The notes beneath the pieces are model-generated. The model saw only the letters and a list, made by a program, of their open reading frames with translations. It was not told the origin of the DNA and ran no database searches. Below are positions 18,740 through 27,298 of a stretch of 64,000 bases of DNA, one piece after another. Each line of letters opens with the position of its first letter. The first letter of the stretch is position 1. Source of the DNA: Chryseolinea soli (GTDB taxonomy: Bacteria > Bacteroidota > Bacteroidia > Cytophagales > Cyclobacteriaceae); the NCBI RefSeq assembly GCF_003589925.1, contig NZ_CP032382.1:6014001-6078000 (forward strand), given 5' to 3'. The position numbers and the translations under genes were made by a program.

Positions 18740-19660
18740 ATGTCCATAACACGTCGTAATTTTCTAGCGCTCAGCGCATTATCCGGAACAACCCTAGCTA
18801 TGAATCCTTTAGAAAGCTTGTCTAAACCTTTTGCTCACCACACGGCGGCAGCCGGTTTTGAATTGTTGATCTTCGCCACCAACTGGGGCTATACCGGCAG
18901 TTGGGACGAGTTTTGTGCCGCCATAAAAAAGGAAGGCTACGACGGTGCCGAAGCCTGGTATCCGCTGGATGCTACGGAGCGCAAAAGCTTTCTCGATGCG
19001 TTTCACAAACACAACCTGAAATATGGCTTTCTCGTGGGCGGATCGGAGGCTGACTACCAGAAACATTTCCAGCAATTCAAAACGTCCCTGGAGCCCGCCG
19101 CGCTGGCCAATCCCGTCTACATCAATTGCCATTCAGGACGCGATCACTTTTCGTTCGAACAAAACAAGACCTTCATCGACCTCACCACCGAGGTGAGCGA
19201 GCGCACGAAGGTGCCCATTTATCACGAGACGCACCGCTCGCGCATTTTATATGCTGCACCGGTGGCCCGGCAGTACATGGAGAAGATCGCGCCACTGCGC
19301 ATCACGCTCGACATTTCGCATTGGTGCAATGTGCACGAATCGTTTCTCGTGGACCAGACGGAGACTGTAGCCCTGGCGTTGAGTCGCACGGGTCACATCC
19401 ATGCGCGCATTGGGCATGCCGAAGGGCCGCAGGTGAACGACCCGCGTGCGCCGGAGTGGAAGGACGCCGTGGACGCGCACTTTGCGTGGTGGGATAAGGT
19501 CGTGGAGGCGAAGCGCAAGGAGGGCAAACGCCTCACGATGCTCACGGAATTCGGTCCCATCGACTATATGCCGGCCGTGCCTTATACGCGCCAGGCCCTG
19601 GCCAATCAATGGGAGATCAATGTCCACATGTTGAAAACACTTCGCGCCCGCTACGCCTGA
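18740..19660 (+). CDS. Tat-exported TIM-barrel protein (sugar phosphate isomerase/epimerase family)
   Basis: 306 residues. N-terminus SITRRNFLALSALSGTTLAM is a twin-arginine signal. The body is an AP endonuclease family 2/xylose isomerase-like TIM barrel with HSGRDHFSF, HETHRSRI and DISHWCNVHES, giving His and Glu residues suited to metal binding. An exported member of this family beside DUF1553 and DUF1501 proteins suggests a step in periplasmic sugar conversion; substrate unknown. 27 bases after the DUF1501 gene and overlapping the next start by one base. Confidence 0.88.
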   Translation: MSITRRNFLALSALSGTTLAMNPLESLSKPFAHHTAAAGFELLIFATNWGYTGSWDEFCAAIKKEGYDGAEAWYPLDATERKSFLDAFHKHNLKYGFLVGGSEADYQKHFQQFKTSLEPAALANPVYINCHSGRDHFSFEQNKTFIDLTTEVSERTKVPIYHETHRSRILYAAPVARQYMEKIAPLRITLDISHWCNVHESFLVDQTETVALALSRTGHIHARIGHAEGPQVNDPRAPEWKDAVDAHFAWWDKVVEAKRKEGKRLTMLTEFGPIDYMPAVPYTRQALANQWEINVHMLKTLRARYA

Positions 19661-21081
19661 TGCTTTGGTTGACTCAAATTTTTGGAAGGCTTCACCCCAT
19701 CCTTGTCCACCTGCCCATCGGCATTTTGTTTCTGGGTTTTCTGTTCGAGTGCCTGGGGTTTTACCCGGGCTATAAAGGTCTGCGAAGGGCGGTGCAGCCC
19801 ACGATCGTGTTGGGTACGGTGTCGGCCATTTTTTCGGCGCTGAGCGGCTATTTTCTTTCCCGCGAAGGCGGCTACGACGACCGGCTGATCGTGTTGCATC
19901 AAAACTTTGGCATTGCTACGGCGGTGTTTGCCACGGTGCTTTGTTTTGCACGGCAGAGCATCATCACCCGTTTCCCCGAAAAGAAAAAGCGAAAACGCAT
20001 CCGCATCCTGCTGTTCCTGCCCCTGATCATGCTGGTCACCGTCACGGGACATTTGGGAGGCTCGCTCACGCACGGTGAGGACTTCCTCTTGCCGCCACCC
20101 GCAGCGAATGGCGACGATGCCACGCCCGCGGTAAAGATCAAATCCATCGAAGCCGCCGACAGTGCTGTGCTCTACGGCGATGTGATAGAGCCCATCCTCG
20201 AAGCGAAGTGCTACAGTTGTCACAGCGCTGCCAAACAGAAGGGACAATTGCGTCTGGATTCGGAAGAGTTTATCCGCAAGGGAGGCAAACACGGCGTGGT
20301 GGTGAAGACCGGAGTAGCCGACTCCAGTCTGCTGTATCGCCGGCTCATGCTTCCGCTGGAGGATGAAAAGCACATGCCCCCCAATGAGAAATCACAACTC
20401 ACTTCGTCCGAGATCGCGCTGGTGCAAGCCTGGATCGAGGAGGGCGCCAGTTTTGACAAACGCATCCAAGCCTTCCGTCAAGTGGCGCGGATCAAAGGAT
20501 TTATTTCGTCACTCATAGCACCGTCGCACAGCAACGACGACATCCCCACAGAAGAGGTTTCGCCTCCCGACGAAAAAGCCGTGAGCGCGTTGACCGCGAA
20601 GGGCATCCTGGTGGTGCCCGTAAGCGAAGGAAACCATTATCTTTCGGTGAGCTACGTCAATGACCGCAAAGTCAGTGACGCCGACCTCCGGGATCTACTT
20701 CCCCTGACAAAGCAGATCGTCTGGCTGAACCTCGGCCGGACAAAAATTACAAACGAAGGATTGAAAACGATCGCCCAACTCACAAGCCTCCGCCAACTTC
20801 ACCTGGAATACACAGCGATCGACGATGCCGGAGTGAAAGCGCTGGCGTCACTCGAACAACTGCGACTGCTCAATCTCGTCGGCACAAACCTCCACGACGA
20901 GGGACTGACTCACATCGCGTCCCTAAAAAATCTGAAGAAGCTTTTTATTTACAAAACCGCCGTCACGTCAGCGGCCATCGAACAGTATTCTCAAAAAGCA
21001 AAAAGCGTTACGGTGGATACGGGAAGCTATCAATTGCCGGTGTTGTCTTCGGATTCGGTTGTTTATAAGCGCAAGAGTTAG
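19660..21081 (+). CDS. DUF2231 membrane protein with cytochrome c domain and leucine-rich repeats
   Basis: 473 residues. The start is taken at the ATG overlapping the previous TGA, because the longer reading has no signal-like sequence. Domains: DUF2231 with four transmembrane helices and the HPILVHLPIG motif (residues 12-21), often associated with haem or quinone redox; a planctomycete-type cytochrome domain with CYSCH (184-188); then about five leucine-rich repeats (about 355-455) such as LVWLNLGRTKI-type units. The LRR part ends near the C-terminus. Final gene of the operon; probably a membrane redox or electron-transfer partner of the DUF1553 protein. Confidence 0.88.
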   Translation: MLWLTQIFGRLHPILVHLPIGILFLGFLFECLGFYPGYKGLRRAVQPTIVLGTVSAIFSALSGYFLSREGGYDDRLIVLHQNFGIATAVFATVLCFARQSIITRFPEKKKRKRIRILLFLPLIMLVTVTGHLGGSLTHGEDFLLPPPAANGDDATPAVKIKSIEAADSAVLYGDVIEPILEAKCYSCHSAAKQKGQLRLDSEEFIRKGGKHGVVVKTGVADSSLLYRRLMLPLEDEKHMPPNEKSQLTSSEIALVQAWIEEGASFDKRIQAFRQVARIKGFISSLIAPSHSNDDIPTEEVSPPDEKAVSALTAKGILVVPVSEGNHYLSVSYVNDRKVSDADLRDLLPLTKQIVWLNLGRTKITNEGLKTIAQLTSLRQLHLEYTAIDDAGVKALASLEQLRLLNLVGTNLHDEGLTHIASLKNLKKLFIYKTAVTSAAIEQYSQKAKSVTVDTGSYQLPVLSSDSVVYKRKS

Positions 21082-21097
21082 AGAAAATTTTCAAAAG

Positions 21098-21242
21098 TCA
21101 GAATCCAGGAACCGGGAGTTTAGCACCCAGCATTCAGTAACAAATTAGCCGTTCTTGTTAAAAATCTTAAGTAGCAGTCTCTGACTCCTGTCTACCGAAG
21201 GCCAAGCCCTACAGGCTCCTGGATTCTGGCTCCTGGCTCCTG
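21098..21242. repeat. GGAGCCAG-type inverted repeat pair
   Basis: Left copy at 21098-21120 (CAGAATCCAGGAACCGGGAG) and inverted right copy at 21213-21242 (GGCTCCTGGATTCTGGCTCC). About 90 bases of non-coding DNA lie between. Same family as the copies near 8.7, 25.7, 28.1 and 47.4 kb. Confidence 0.75.
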
Positions 21243-21348
21243 TACAGCCATGCAACTTATCGCTCCCAAAATCCATCTTTACACAAAGACAATTTAGCTT
21301 ACACCGATAGGGATAGATTTATAAATTTTAGTTTAATTACCGTTTATT

Positions 21349-22407
21349 ATGGGCTATATTATTAGTGGAATTCAGCAGGTTGGGATCGGTGTTCAGGACG
21401 CCGATGCGGCCTGGGCATGGTACAGGAAACATTTTGGGATGGATGTCCCGGTTTTTAAAGACAGTGCCACGGCGTCGTTGATGACGCGTTACACAGGTGA
21501 CCGGGCCGAGGACCGCTATGCCATTCTGGCCATGAACATGCAAGGTGGCGGCGGTTTCGAGATCTGGCAATTTACCAGCCGCACTCCCCGCGAACCTGAA
21601 GTGGAGCATTTTCTCGGCGACACGGGCGTCTTTGCCGTGAAACTGAAGACCCAGGATATCGCTACGGCCTATCGCACGTTGAAAGCCAGTGGTGTGCACA
21701 TCCTCAACAGCGTGCAACAGTCACCCGACGGTCGGATGCACTTCTATGTGAAGGATCCTTTCAACAATCTGTTCGAGATCACGGAAAGCAAAAGCTGGTT
21801 CAAGAAGGCCAAAGCGATCACCGGCGGCGTGGCCGGCTGTGTGATCGGGGTGACGGATATCGACAAGGCATTGAAGCTTTATCGCGATGTTCTTGGCTAC
21901 ACCGAGGTGCTTTATGACGGGCAAAAGAAATTCGAAGATTTTGAAGGCGTGCCCGGGGGTGAGAATGAATTCAGGAGGGTGATCCTTCGCTCGAATAAAA
22001 ACCGGATGGGCGCTTTTTGCAGGCTTTTGGGGGAGACCGAATTGGAATTGGTGGAAGTCAAGAACCGCGCGCCCCAAAAGATATTTCACGATCGTTATTG
22101 GGGTGACCTGGGCTACATCCACATCTGCTTTGACATCAATGGCATGGAACAACTTGCCGACCGCTGTCAGCAAGCCAATTTCAGCTTCACGGTCGACAGT
22201 CGCGACTCGTTCGACATGGGCAAAGCGGCCGGCCATTTCTCTTACTGTGAAGATCCCGACGGCACACTCATCGAATTTGTCGAGACGCACAAAATACCCA
22301 TCGTCGAAAAAATAGGATGGTATCTCAACATCCGTCATCGCGATCCGGGCAAGCCTTTGCCGGACTGGATGCTGGGCATGCTGGCGCTGAACCGGGTGAA
22401 GGATTAA
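21349..22407 (+). CDS. Double VOC (glyoxalase/dioxygenase-like) protein
   Basis: 352 residues with two vicinal-oxygen-chelate modules. Module one (about 1-145) starts ISGIQQVGIGVQDADAAWAWYRKHFGMD; module two (about 155-330) starts GGVAGCVIGVTDIDKALKLYRDVLGY. Candidate metal ligands are His257 in YIHICFDI and Glu in DGTLIEFVE, while the first module has Glu in NLFEITES but a Gln/Val where a His would be expected. Resembles extradiol dioxygenase/HPPD-type folds, but the reaction cannot be assigned. Cytoplasmic, apparently monocistronic. Confidence 0.85.
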   Translation: MGYIISGIQQVGIGVQDADAAWAWYRKHFGMDVPVFKDSATASLMTRYTGDRAEDRYAILAMNMQGGGGFEIWQFTSRTPREPEVEHFLGDTGVFAVKLKTQDIATAYRTLKASGVHILNSVQQSPDGRMHFYVKDPFNNLFEITESKSWFKKAKAITGGVAGCVIGVTDIDKALKLYRDVLGYTEVLYDGQKKFEDFEGVPGGENEFRRVILRSNKNRMGAFCRLLGETELELVEVKNRAPQKIFHDRYWGDLGYIHICFDINGMEQLADRCQQANFSFTVDSRDSFDMGKAAGHFSYCEDPDGTLIEFVETHKIPIVEKIGWYLNIRHRDPGKPLPDWMLGMLALNRVKD

Positions 22408-22441
22408 CACCCGGTCAGGCAAAATCAGAAATCGTTTCTCT

Positions 22442-23365
22442 CTATTTTACGGTGAATTGTCCGCTGCCCATCAGGTAGTCGTCGGTGTATACTTCGAGCT
22501 TGTAGGTGCCGGAGGCATATTCCGATCCTTTGTCATAGAGGAAGGAAAGCTTTTGTTTGGTGTTGTCGAAGAGCACGTCCTGTGACTCGGTGTAGAACTC
22601 TTCCTTGCCGTTGAACAGGAAAGTTCCGGAGCCGCGGGCCACGTCAAAAAGCACCTGGCCGTTCTCGTCCACGATGCGGATCATGATCTTCTTGCCTTCG
22701 ATGGGAGCTACTTTGTTTTCGGCGATGTTGAACTCGACTTTCAGCTTCCCAACCTGGCGGCTTTTGAAAGGTGACTCGCGCTCTTTGCCGCGATCGGACA
22801 AGGCGACGATGCGCACATTTTCAACTTTCAACTGCGACGCTATCGCGACTTTATCGGCCAGTTCATCTTTGGTTTGGCTGAGGCGGTTTATCGAATCGCC
22901 CAATTGGTTCTTTTCGGTTTTGAGCGATGTGTTTTCGGTGAGCAATTCTTTGTTGACAGACTTCAGCTTGGTGATCTCCTCGTCCTTGATCTTCAACAGC
23001 GTTTCATATCCTTCCACTTTGTCTTTGAGGGCCTTGATCTCTTTGCCGGTGGCACGCTTGGAGCGTTTCAGTTCGGCTTCCACTTCGCCTTTGGCTTTTA
23101 ACAAATCAGACACGTCGCCGCCCAGCTTTTGCACCTCGGCGATCTTGGTGTCCAACTCGGCTTTGATCTCGCTCATGCGTTGCATGGTAGTGGCGAGCTC
23201 TTGTTCGGTAGAAGTGAGGTCGGTTTTGATCTCTTGCCTTTCTTGCGAGTCGAGGTAGATCTTTATGCCTTGCACGACGATCACCAGGGAAAGGAGGGCG
23301 ATGATGATGGCGTTCTTATTACTTTTCTTCGGAGCCTCAACAGGCTCTGGATTGAATTCGCTCAT
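22442..23365 (-). CDS. Membrane-anchored coiled-coil protein
   Basis: 307 residues from the ATG at 23365; nine extra residues upstream are possible but would lie in the promoter. One transmembrane helix (about residues 18-36, AIIIALLSLVIVVQGIKIYL) is followed by about 150 residues of coiled coil and a C-terminal beta-rich domain (about 185-307) with the sequence VGKLKVEFNIAENK. The orientation is probably N-in, with the coiled coil in the periplasm. Common in Bacteroidota without a known function; a structural or envelope role is plausible. Confidence 0.75.
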   Translation of the reverse strand: MSEFNPEPVEAPKKSNKNAIIIALLSLVIVVQGIKIYLDSQERQEIKTDLTSTEQELATTMQRMSEIKAELDTKIAEVQKLGGDVSDLLKAKGEVEAELKRSKRATGKEIKALKDKVEGYETLLKIKDEEITKLKSVNKELLTENTSLKTEKNQLGDSINRLSQTKDELADKVAIASQLKVENVRIVALSDRGKERESPFKSRQVGKLKVEFNIAENKVAPIEGKKIMIRIVDENGQVLFDVARGSGTFLFNGKEEFYTESQDVLFDNTKQKLSFLYDKGSEYASGTYKLEVYTDDYLMGSGQFTVK

Positions 23366-23389
23366 GGCTGTGGATAATATGAATGATGG

Positions 23390-23421
23390 CAAAAATAGGA
23401 CTTCTCCCCATGCAATTCAAT
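23390..23421 (-). promoter_or_regulatory. Promoter of the coiled-coil protein gene
   Basis: On the minus strand TTG, 20 bases, TATTTTTG (exact -7 box), 24 bases before the ATG. A perfect DnaA-box 9-mer (TTATCCACA, minus) lies at 23369-23377 in the leader; one such 9-mer per about 130 kb is expected by chance, so it may mean nothing. Confidence 0.55.
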
Positions 23422-23423
23422 GG

Positions 23424-24209
23424 CTAATACTGTAAAACAACGTGTTGTTTGTTCAGCGATGGGTCGAAGAACACCAGTCCACACCGGAACAGGTCGGCGG
23501 TGGCATAGACCAGGGGGTGTCGCTGGATGGCTTTCCAGGCGGCGGCCATGTCGGCCGAGTGGTGGATGTCGTCGATGACCATGACGCTGCGGGGATGCAT
23601 TTTCATGGCCAATGCTTCGAAGTATTGCTGGGTTGGGATGAGGCGGTGGTTGGCATCCAGGAGGGCGAAGTCGATCGATTTCACGTCCTCCAGGAAGCGC
23701 GGCAGGGTGTGATCGATATTGCCGCGCACGAGTTGGATGTCCCGGGTACCGGCAGCGTCGAAGTTGGCTTGAGCAATGTCGGCAATGGCGCTCACGCCCT
23801 CGAACGTGTGGACGGTTCCTTCATTGAACCGGGCCAGGTATAGCGTGTTGATCCCAAAGGAGGTGCCCAGTTCGACCACCTCATGGCAGTGGAAAGCTTT
23901 GATGATGCGCGCATACAACTTCGAATATTTGACCGGACTGGTGCTGGTGCGGGCAATGTCGCGAATCGATCTTTGATGACCGGAGAGCACCGAAGAGGCG
24001 GCGCCCAGATCTGCCGCGGCGATAGCGCGACGGTCGGCCAGGAGGGTTTGCCGGATCTTCTCAGCCGTCTGAAAATCGGCATCCACTTTTTTGGGACGGA
24101 CAACTTGTGTATAGAAGTCGTAAAAAAAGGGGGAGTGCAGCGAGTGCTCGCCAACGGCATCCAGCCAATAGGTGAAATACGATTGAAGTTGGAAGAAAGC
24201 GTTTGTCAC
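23424..24209 (-). CDS. Class I SAM-dependent methyltransferase
   Basis: 261 residues from a GTG that directly follows the apaG stop codon (TGA-GTG), so translation is probably coupled. The SAM-binding motif is VVELGTSFGINTLYLAR (111-127), followed by the acidic end of strand 2 (HTFEGV) and DFALLDANHR at motif IV, which resembles the O-methyltransferase (catechol/caffeoyl-CoA) group. The substrate is unknown. Present downstream of apaG in an apparent two-gene operon. Confidence 0.85.
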   Translation of the reverse strand: MTNAFFQLQSYFTYWLDAVGEHSLHSPFFYDFYTQVVRPKKVDADFQTAEKIRQTLLADRRAIAAADLGAASSVLSGHQRSIRDIARTSTSPVKYSKLYARIIKAFHCHEVVELGTSFGINTLYLARFNEGTVHTFEGVSAIADIAQANFDAAGTRDIQLVRGNIDHTLPRFLEDVKSIDFALLDANHRLIPTQQYFEALAMKMHPRSVMVIDDIHHSADMAAAWKAIQRHPLVYATADLFRCGLVFFDPSLNKQHVVLQY

Positions 24210-24596
24210 TCAGTTGAGTCGGAGAGGGGCAACCATGGTGAACTCGGGAATATTCACCTGCATGGTGGTACCATCCACGACGCGCTCCATCAGGTAGGTG
24301 CCTACCATTTTGCCAATGCCCGATTTGAGGTTGCAGCCGGAAACATATTGGTGTGCCTGGCCGGGTTCGAGCACGGGTTGCTGGCCTACCACACCTTCAC
24401 CTTCCACTTCGCGTTGGGTGAACCCGGCATCAAAAATATGCCAGTGTCTGCGGAGGAGTTGGATGGTGTATTCGCTGTGGTTTTCGATGGTAATGCGGTA
24501 GGTAAACACATAGTGGTATTGGCTCGGGCTGGAATACGCCGGCTGGTATTCCGTCTCGACACTTACCTTGATACCTTGGGTGATTTCCGTTACCAT
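24210..24596 (-). CDS. apaG: ApaG protein
   Basis: 128 residues, the family length, from the ATG at 24596; a longer upstream reading is low-complexity and overlaps the promoter. Signature segments are TYRITIENHSEYTIQLLRRHW and GYLMER/YVSGCNLKSGIGKMVGTY, all in the fibronectin-III-like ApaG fold. Its role is linked to Co/Mg tolerance and Ap4A levels in enterics, but no enzymatic activity is settled. Exact -7 box six bases upstream suggests a leaderless message. Confidence 0.95.
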   Translation of the reverse strand: MVTEITQGIKVSVETEYQPAYSSPSQYHYVFTYRITIENHSEYTIQLLRRHWHIFDAGFTQREVEGEGVVGQQPVLEPGQAHQYVSGCNLKSGIGKMVGTYLMERVVDGTTMQVNIPEFTMVAPLRLN

Positions 24597-24602
24597 ACGG
24601 TT

Positions 24603-24610
24603 CAAAAATA
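24603..24610 (-). promoter_or_regulatory. -7 box of apaG
   Basis: TATTTTTG on the minus strand, six bases before the apaG ATG. No TTTG at the -33 position. Confidence 0.45.
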
Positions 24611-24721
24611 TTAATTTTTTACAATTCCCGTCACGAAGGTTTTTATTTCCTATCAAAATACTGGAAATCAGCCGATTAAATATCAATTTTTCACGATTAA
24701 TTTTCCTTCCCCGCACCGCTT

Positions 24722-24752
24722 TTTGCGCTTTTGGCGAATGCCATTAGTTTTG
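24722..24752 (+). promoter_or_regulatory. Consensus promoter of ung
   Basis: TTTG, exactly 19 bases, TAGTTTTG: a complete match to the Bacteroidota consensus. The -7 box ends five bases before the ung ATG, so the transcript would start at or within a few bases of the start codon. Confidence 0.7.
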
Positions 24753-24757
24753 AATCT

Positions 24758-25420
24758 ATGGATGTCAAAATTGCACCAAGCTGGAAAAGCAAGCTCGTTC
24801 CCGAATTTGAGAAACCGTATTTCCAGCAACTCATTGAATTTGTAAAACAGGAATACAAAACACAGACCGTCTATCCGCCGGGCAAAGAAATATTCCGCTC
24901 GTTCGACTGCAGCGACTTCGACAATGTCCGCGTGGTCATCATCGGGCAAGATCCTTATCACGGTCCCGGCCAGGCTAACGGTCTCTGCTTCTCTGTCCGC
25001 GACGGCGTGCGTATGCCCCCCTCGTTGGTCAACATCTTCAAAGAGATAAAACAAGATCTGGGCAAACCCATTCCTGCTTCGGGCGACCTGGAGCGTTGGG
25101 CCGTTCAGGGCGTGCTGCTTCTCAATGCCACCCTGACCGTGCGCGCCGCTTCACCGGGCTCACATCAAAACAAAGGATGGGAGATCTTTACCGACGCGGT
25201 CATCAAAAAGATATCCGACGAAAAAGAAAACGTCGTGTTCCTCCTCTGGGGTGCCTATGCCCAAAAGAAAGGCGAGATCATCGATCGGAACAAACACCTT
25301 GTTTTGATGTCGGCCCATCCGTCGCCCTTCTCGGCTGACCGGGGGTTCTTTGGGAATAAGCATTTTAGTAAGGCAAATGAGTATTTAAAGCGGAAGGGGA
25401 TAAAGGAGATTGAGTGGTAG
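24758..25420 (+). CDS. ung: Uracil-DNA glycosylase, family 1
   Basis: 220 residues from the ATG at 24758 (nine more codons upstream overlap the promoter). The catalytic water-activating motif GQDPYHGPGQANGLCFSV and the DNA-intercalation loop HPSPFSADRGFFG are intact, as is LLLNATLTVR. Excises uracil from DNA in base-excision repair. Monocistronic, divergent from apaG. Confidence 0.98.
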   Translation: MDVKIAPSWKSKLVPEFEKPYFQQLIEFVKQEYKTQTVYPPGKEIFRSFDCSDFDNVRVVIIGQDPYHGPGQANGLCFSVRDGVRMPPSLVNIFKEIKQDLGKPIPASGDLERWAVQGVLLLNATLTVRAASPGSHQNKGWEIFTDAVIKKISDEKENVVFLLWGAYAQKKGEIIDRNKHLVLMSAHPSPFSADRGFFGNKHFSKANEYLKRKGIKEIEW

Positions 25421-25477
25421 GTTTACGAGTAATAGTTGTGGCGCGTATGGTAGCTGGTTTTGTTTGTGTGCTGAGGC

Positions 25478-25509
25478 AAAAAACTTTGTTGGTGGGGACA
25501 CCAACAAAG
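25478..25509 (-). terminator. Rho-independent terminator, lepB side
   Basis: Perfect 11-bp stem CTTTGTTGGTG / CACCAACAAAG with a GGGA loop. On the minus strand it is followed by TTTTTT, so it can end lepB transcripts about 210 bases past the stop. Confidence 0.75.
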
Positions 25510-25654
25510 GGGCTATGGCCGGAAACGTATTGGGCAAAGCATCAATAAGGGCGGATGGCCCAAACTTGTGGGTGAAAAAGGAATGAACATCGCGAACTCT
25601 TGGCTCTACAAACTTCCTGTCCCTTGTTCTGTTAGATTGTCGCTTAGCAAAAAA

Positions 25655-25695
25655 GCCAGGAGCCGCGAGAATTTTGAATTTCTCCCGGCTCCTGG
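25655..25695. repeat. GGAGCCAG-type hairpin between ung and lepB
   Basis: Inverted repeat with 17-base arms, GCCAGGAGCCGCGAGAA against its reverse complement, one mismatch and a 7-base loop. It sits between convergent genes; a further arm (GATTCTCGCTCCTGAA) follows to 25716. Shares its core with the other intergenic repeats of the window. Confidence 0.85.
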
Positions 25696-25719
25696 CTTCT
25701 GATTCTCGCTCCTGAATAC

Positions 25720-27192
25720 TTACCGTATCAGATTAAAGAACCTGCTCCACCGGATCTTGTGCAGGAAGTCTGCATTTCGATCGATCGAGAGCCAGATGAA
25801 AAATGCTTTTCCGACGATGTGGTCTTCGGGTACAAAGCCCCAGAAGCGGGAGTCGAGGGAGTTGTGGCGGTTGTCGCCCATCATGAAGTAATAGTCTTGT
25901 TTGAAAGTGTATTCGGTCACTTCCTTGCCGTCGATGTAGAGGCGGCCGTTTTCGATCTTGACGTCCTTGTTGTGGTCATACATTTTGATGGTGGGGCCGT
26001 AGAAGGCGAGGGTCGAATCGTTGATGGAAATGGTACCGCCTTTCTTGGGAACCCATACCGGGCCGAAGTTGTCGGTCACCCAATGTGAATATTTCTTTTC
26101 AGACGTGCCGGCCGCGCCGTCGTAATAGCGGGAGTAGGGGATCTGTCCGTCTACTTCATTTCTGTTTTCGATCACCACCGATTTGATGTAGGACAACTTC
26201 CGGAGTGCGTCAGCCCTTTCCTTGGTGAGGAACATGAGGTAATAGAACTTGCCATTCTGCTGGCTGGGCCCCTGGACATCTTCGGTGCCGAGGTCGAGCG
26301 CGCGCAGGTTGCGATCGTTGATGCGGTTGTCGGACATCACCACATAGCTATACTGCATTTCGGGGGGATTCGGCAAGGGTTCGCCATTGGTGTACACTTG
26401 CTTGTCCTGGATGAACAACGTATCGCCGGGCACGGCCACGCAGCGTTTGATGTAGTTCGTTTTGAGATCGACCGGGTAGTCAACGTTCTCGTTAAGCTCG
26501 CGCGGAGGGATGTTGAAGACCACCACGTCGCCACGCTTCACGTGTGTGAGGCCGGGCAATCTGTATTGCGGCAGCTTGATCCATTCCACATATGAAGGAA
26601 TGTTGGTGAACCAGATCTTCTGGTGGGTCAGCGGAACCTGCAGGGGTGTGGTGGTGGTCCGCGTGCCGTAATGGAATTTGCTCACGAAGAGAAAGTCGCC
26701 TACCAGCAGGGAGTTCTCCATCGAAGGCGTTGGAATGGTGTAGGCCTCCATGATGAGCCAGCGGATGAGCGTGGCGGCGATCACGGCAAAGCCGATGGCT
26801 TCGGTCCATTCCTGACGAACCGATTTTTTGCCTTCTTCTATCTTCGGAGGTGTATAAACGACCTCTTTCTTGAAGCCCAGGTAGGGGAAGTAGAGGAAGG
26901 GGAAGATGGCCGCCGCGATGTATTCCGGAAGGGTATTCTTGCCATAGCACTTTACAAAATCGATGACGAGACCGATCATAATGACCTGACCAATGACGGG
27001 GATGAAAAGATAGAAGATCCATGACCAGGGACGGCCGGCGAGTCTCAGGATGACCACCAGGTTATAGACGGGAACAAGCCCCTTCCAGCCGGCCTCGCCT
27101 GCCTTTTCGAACATCTTGTAAAGGCCAATAAAAGTGGGAATTAAAAAGAAGAGGGTGCCAATGAGTAGTGCTAAACCTCGAGAATCTTCCAT
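25720..27192 (-). CDS. lepB: Signal peptidase I (large Bacteroidota form)
   Basis: 490 residues from MEDSRGLALL; 24 further residues upstream look non-coding. The N-terminal third has three hydrophobic segments (DUF5684-like) and another helix (GFAVIAATLIRWLIM), anchoring it in the inner membrane. Catalytic Ser is in IPTPSMENSLLVGDFL, and the general-base Lys is in YIKRCVAVPGDTL; the GDNRHNSLDSRFWGFV box closes the catalytic core. A long insertion between these motifs is normal for this phylum. Cleaves Sec and Tat signal peptides. Downstream of dapB in the parA-to-lepB gene run; a perfect palindrome lies just upstream (27233-27248). Confidence 0.96.
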   Translation of the reverse strand: MEDSRGLALLIGTLFFLIPTFIGLYKMFEKAGEAGWKGLVPVYNLVVILRLAGRPWSWIFYLFIPVIGQVIMIGLVIDFVKCYGKNTLPEYIAAAIFPFLYFPYLGFKKEVVYTPPKIEEGKKSVRQEWTEAIGFAVIAATLIRWLIMEAYTIPTPSMENSLLVGDFLFVSKFHYGTRTTTTPLQVPLTHQKIWFTNIPSYVEWIKLPQYRLPGLTHVKRGDVVVFNIPPRELNENVDYPVDLKTNYIKRCVAVPGDTLFIQDKQVYTNGEPLPNPPEMQYSYVVMSDNRINDRNLRALDLGTEDVQGPSQQNGKFYYLMFLTKERADALRKLSYIKSVVIENRNEVDGQIPYSRYYDGAAGTSEKKYSHWVTDNFGPVWVPKKGGTISINDSTLAFYGPTIKMYDHNKDVKIENGRLYIDGKEVTEYTFKQDYYFMMGDNRHNSLDSRFWGFVPEDHIVGKAFFIWLSIDRNADFLHKIRWSRFFNLIR

Positions 27193-27232
27193 CAGTTTGA
27201 ATTTAAAGCCTGCAAATAAAATGAAAATAATT

Positions 27233-27248
27233 GACCTATGAATAGGTC
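27233..27248. promoter_or_regulatory. Palindrome upstream of lepB
   Basis: GACCTAT-GA-ATAGGTC, seven-base arms with a two-base centre, in the 106-base dapB-lepB gap, about 40 bases before the lepB ATG. Possible operator; nothing else identifies a binding protein. Confidence 0.35.
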
Positions 27249-27298
27249 GCCAGGACGGCGCCATAATTTCAGGCGACGGACGGGCTTATTTTGAAAAA

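Noticed and set aside
23369..23377. Second perfect DnaA box in the coiled-coil gene leader
   Set aside because: About half a copy is expected by chance in a window of this size, and nothing else supports function.
24597..24716. Longer apaG reading of 168 residues
   Set aside because: The extra 40 residues cover the promoter and are absent from the family, which is near 125 residues long.
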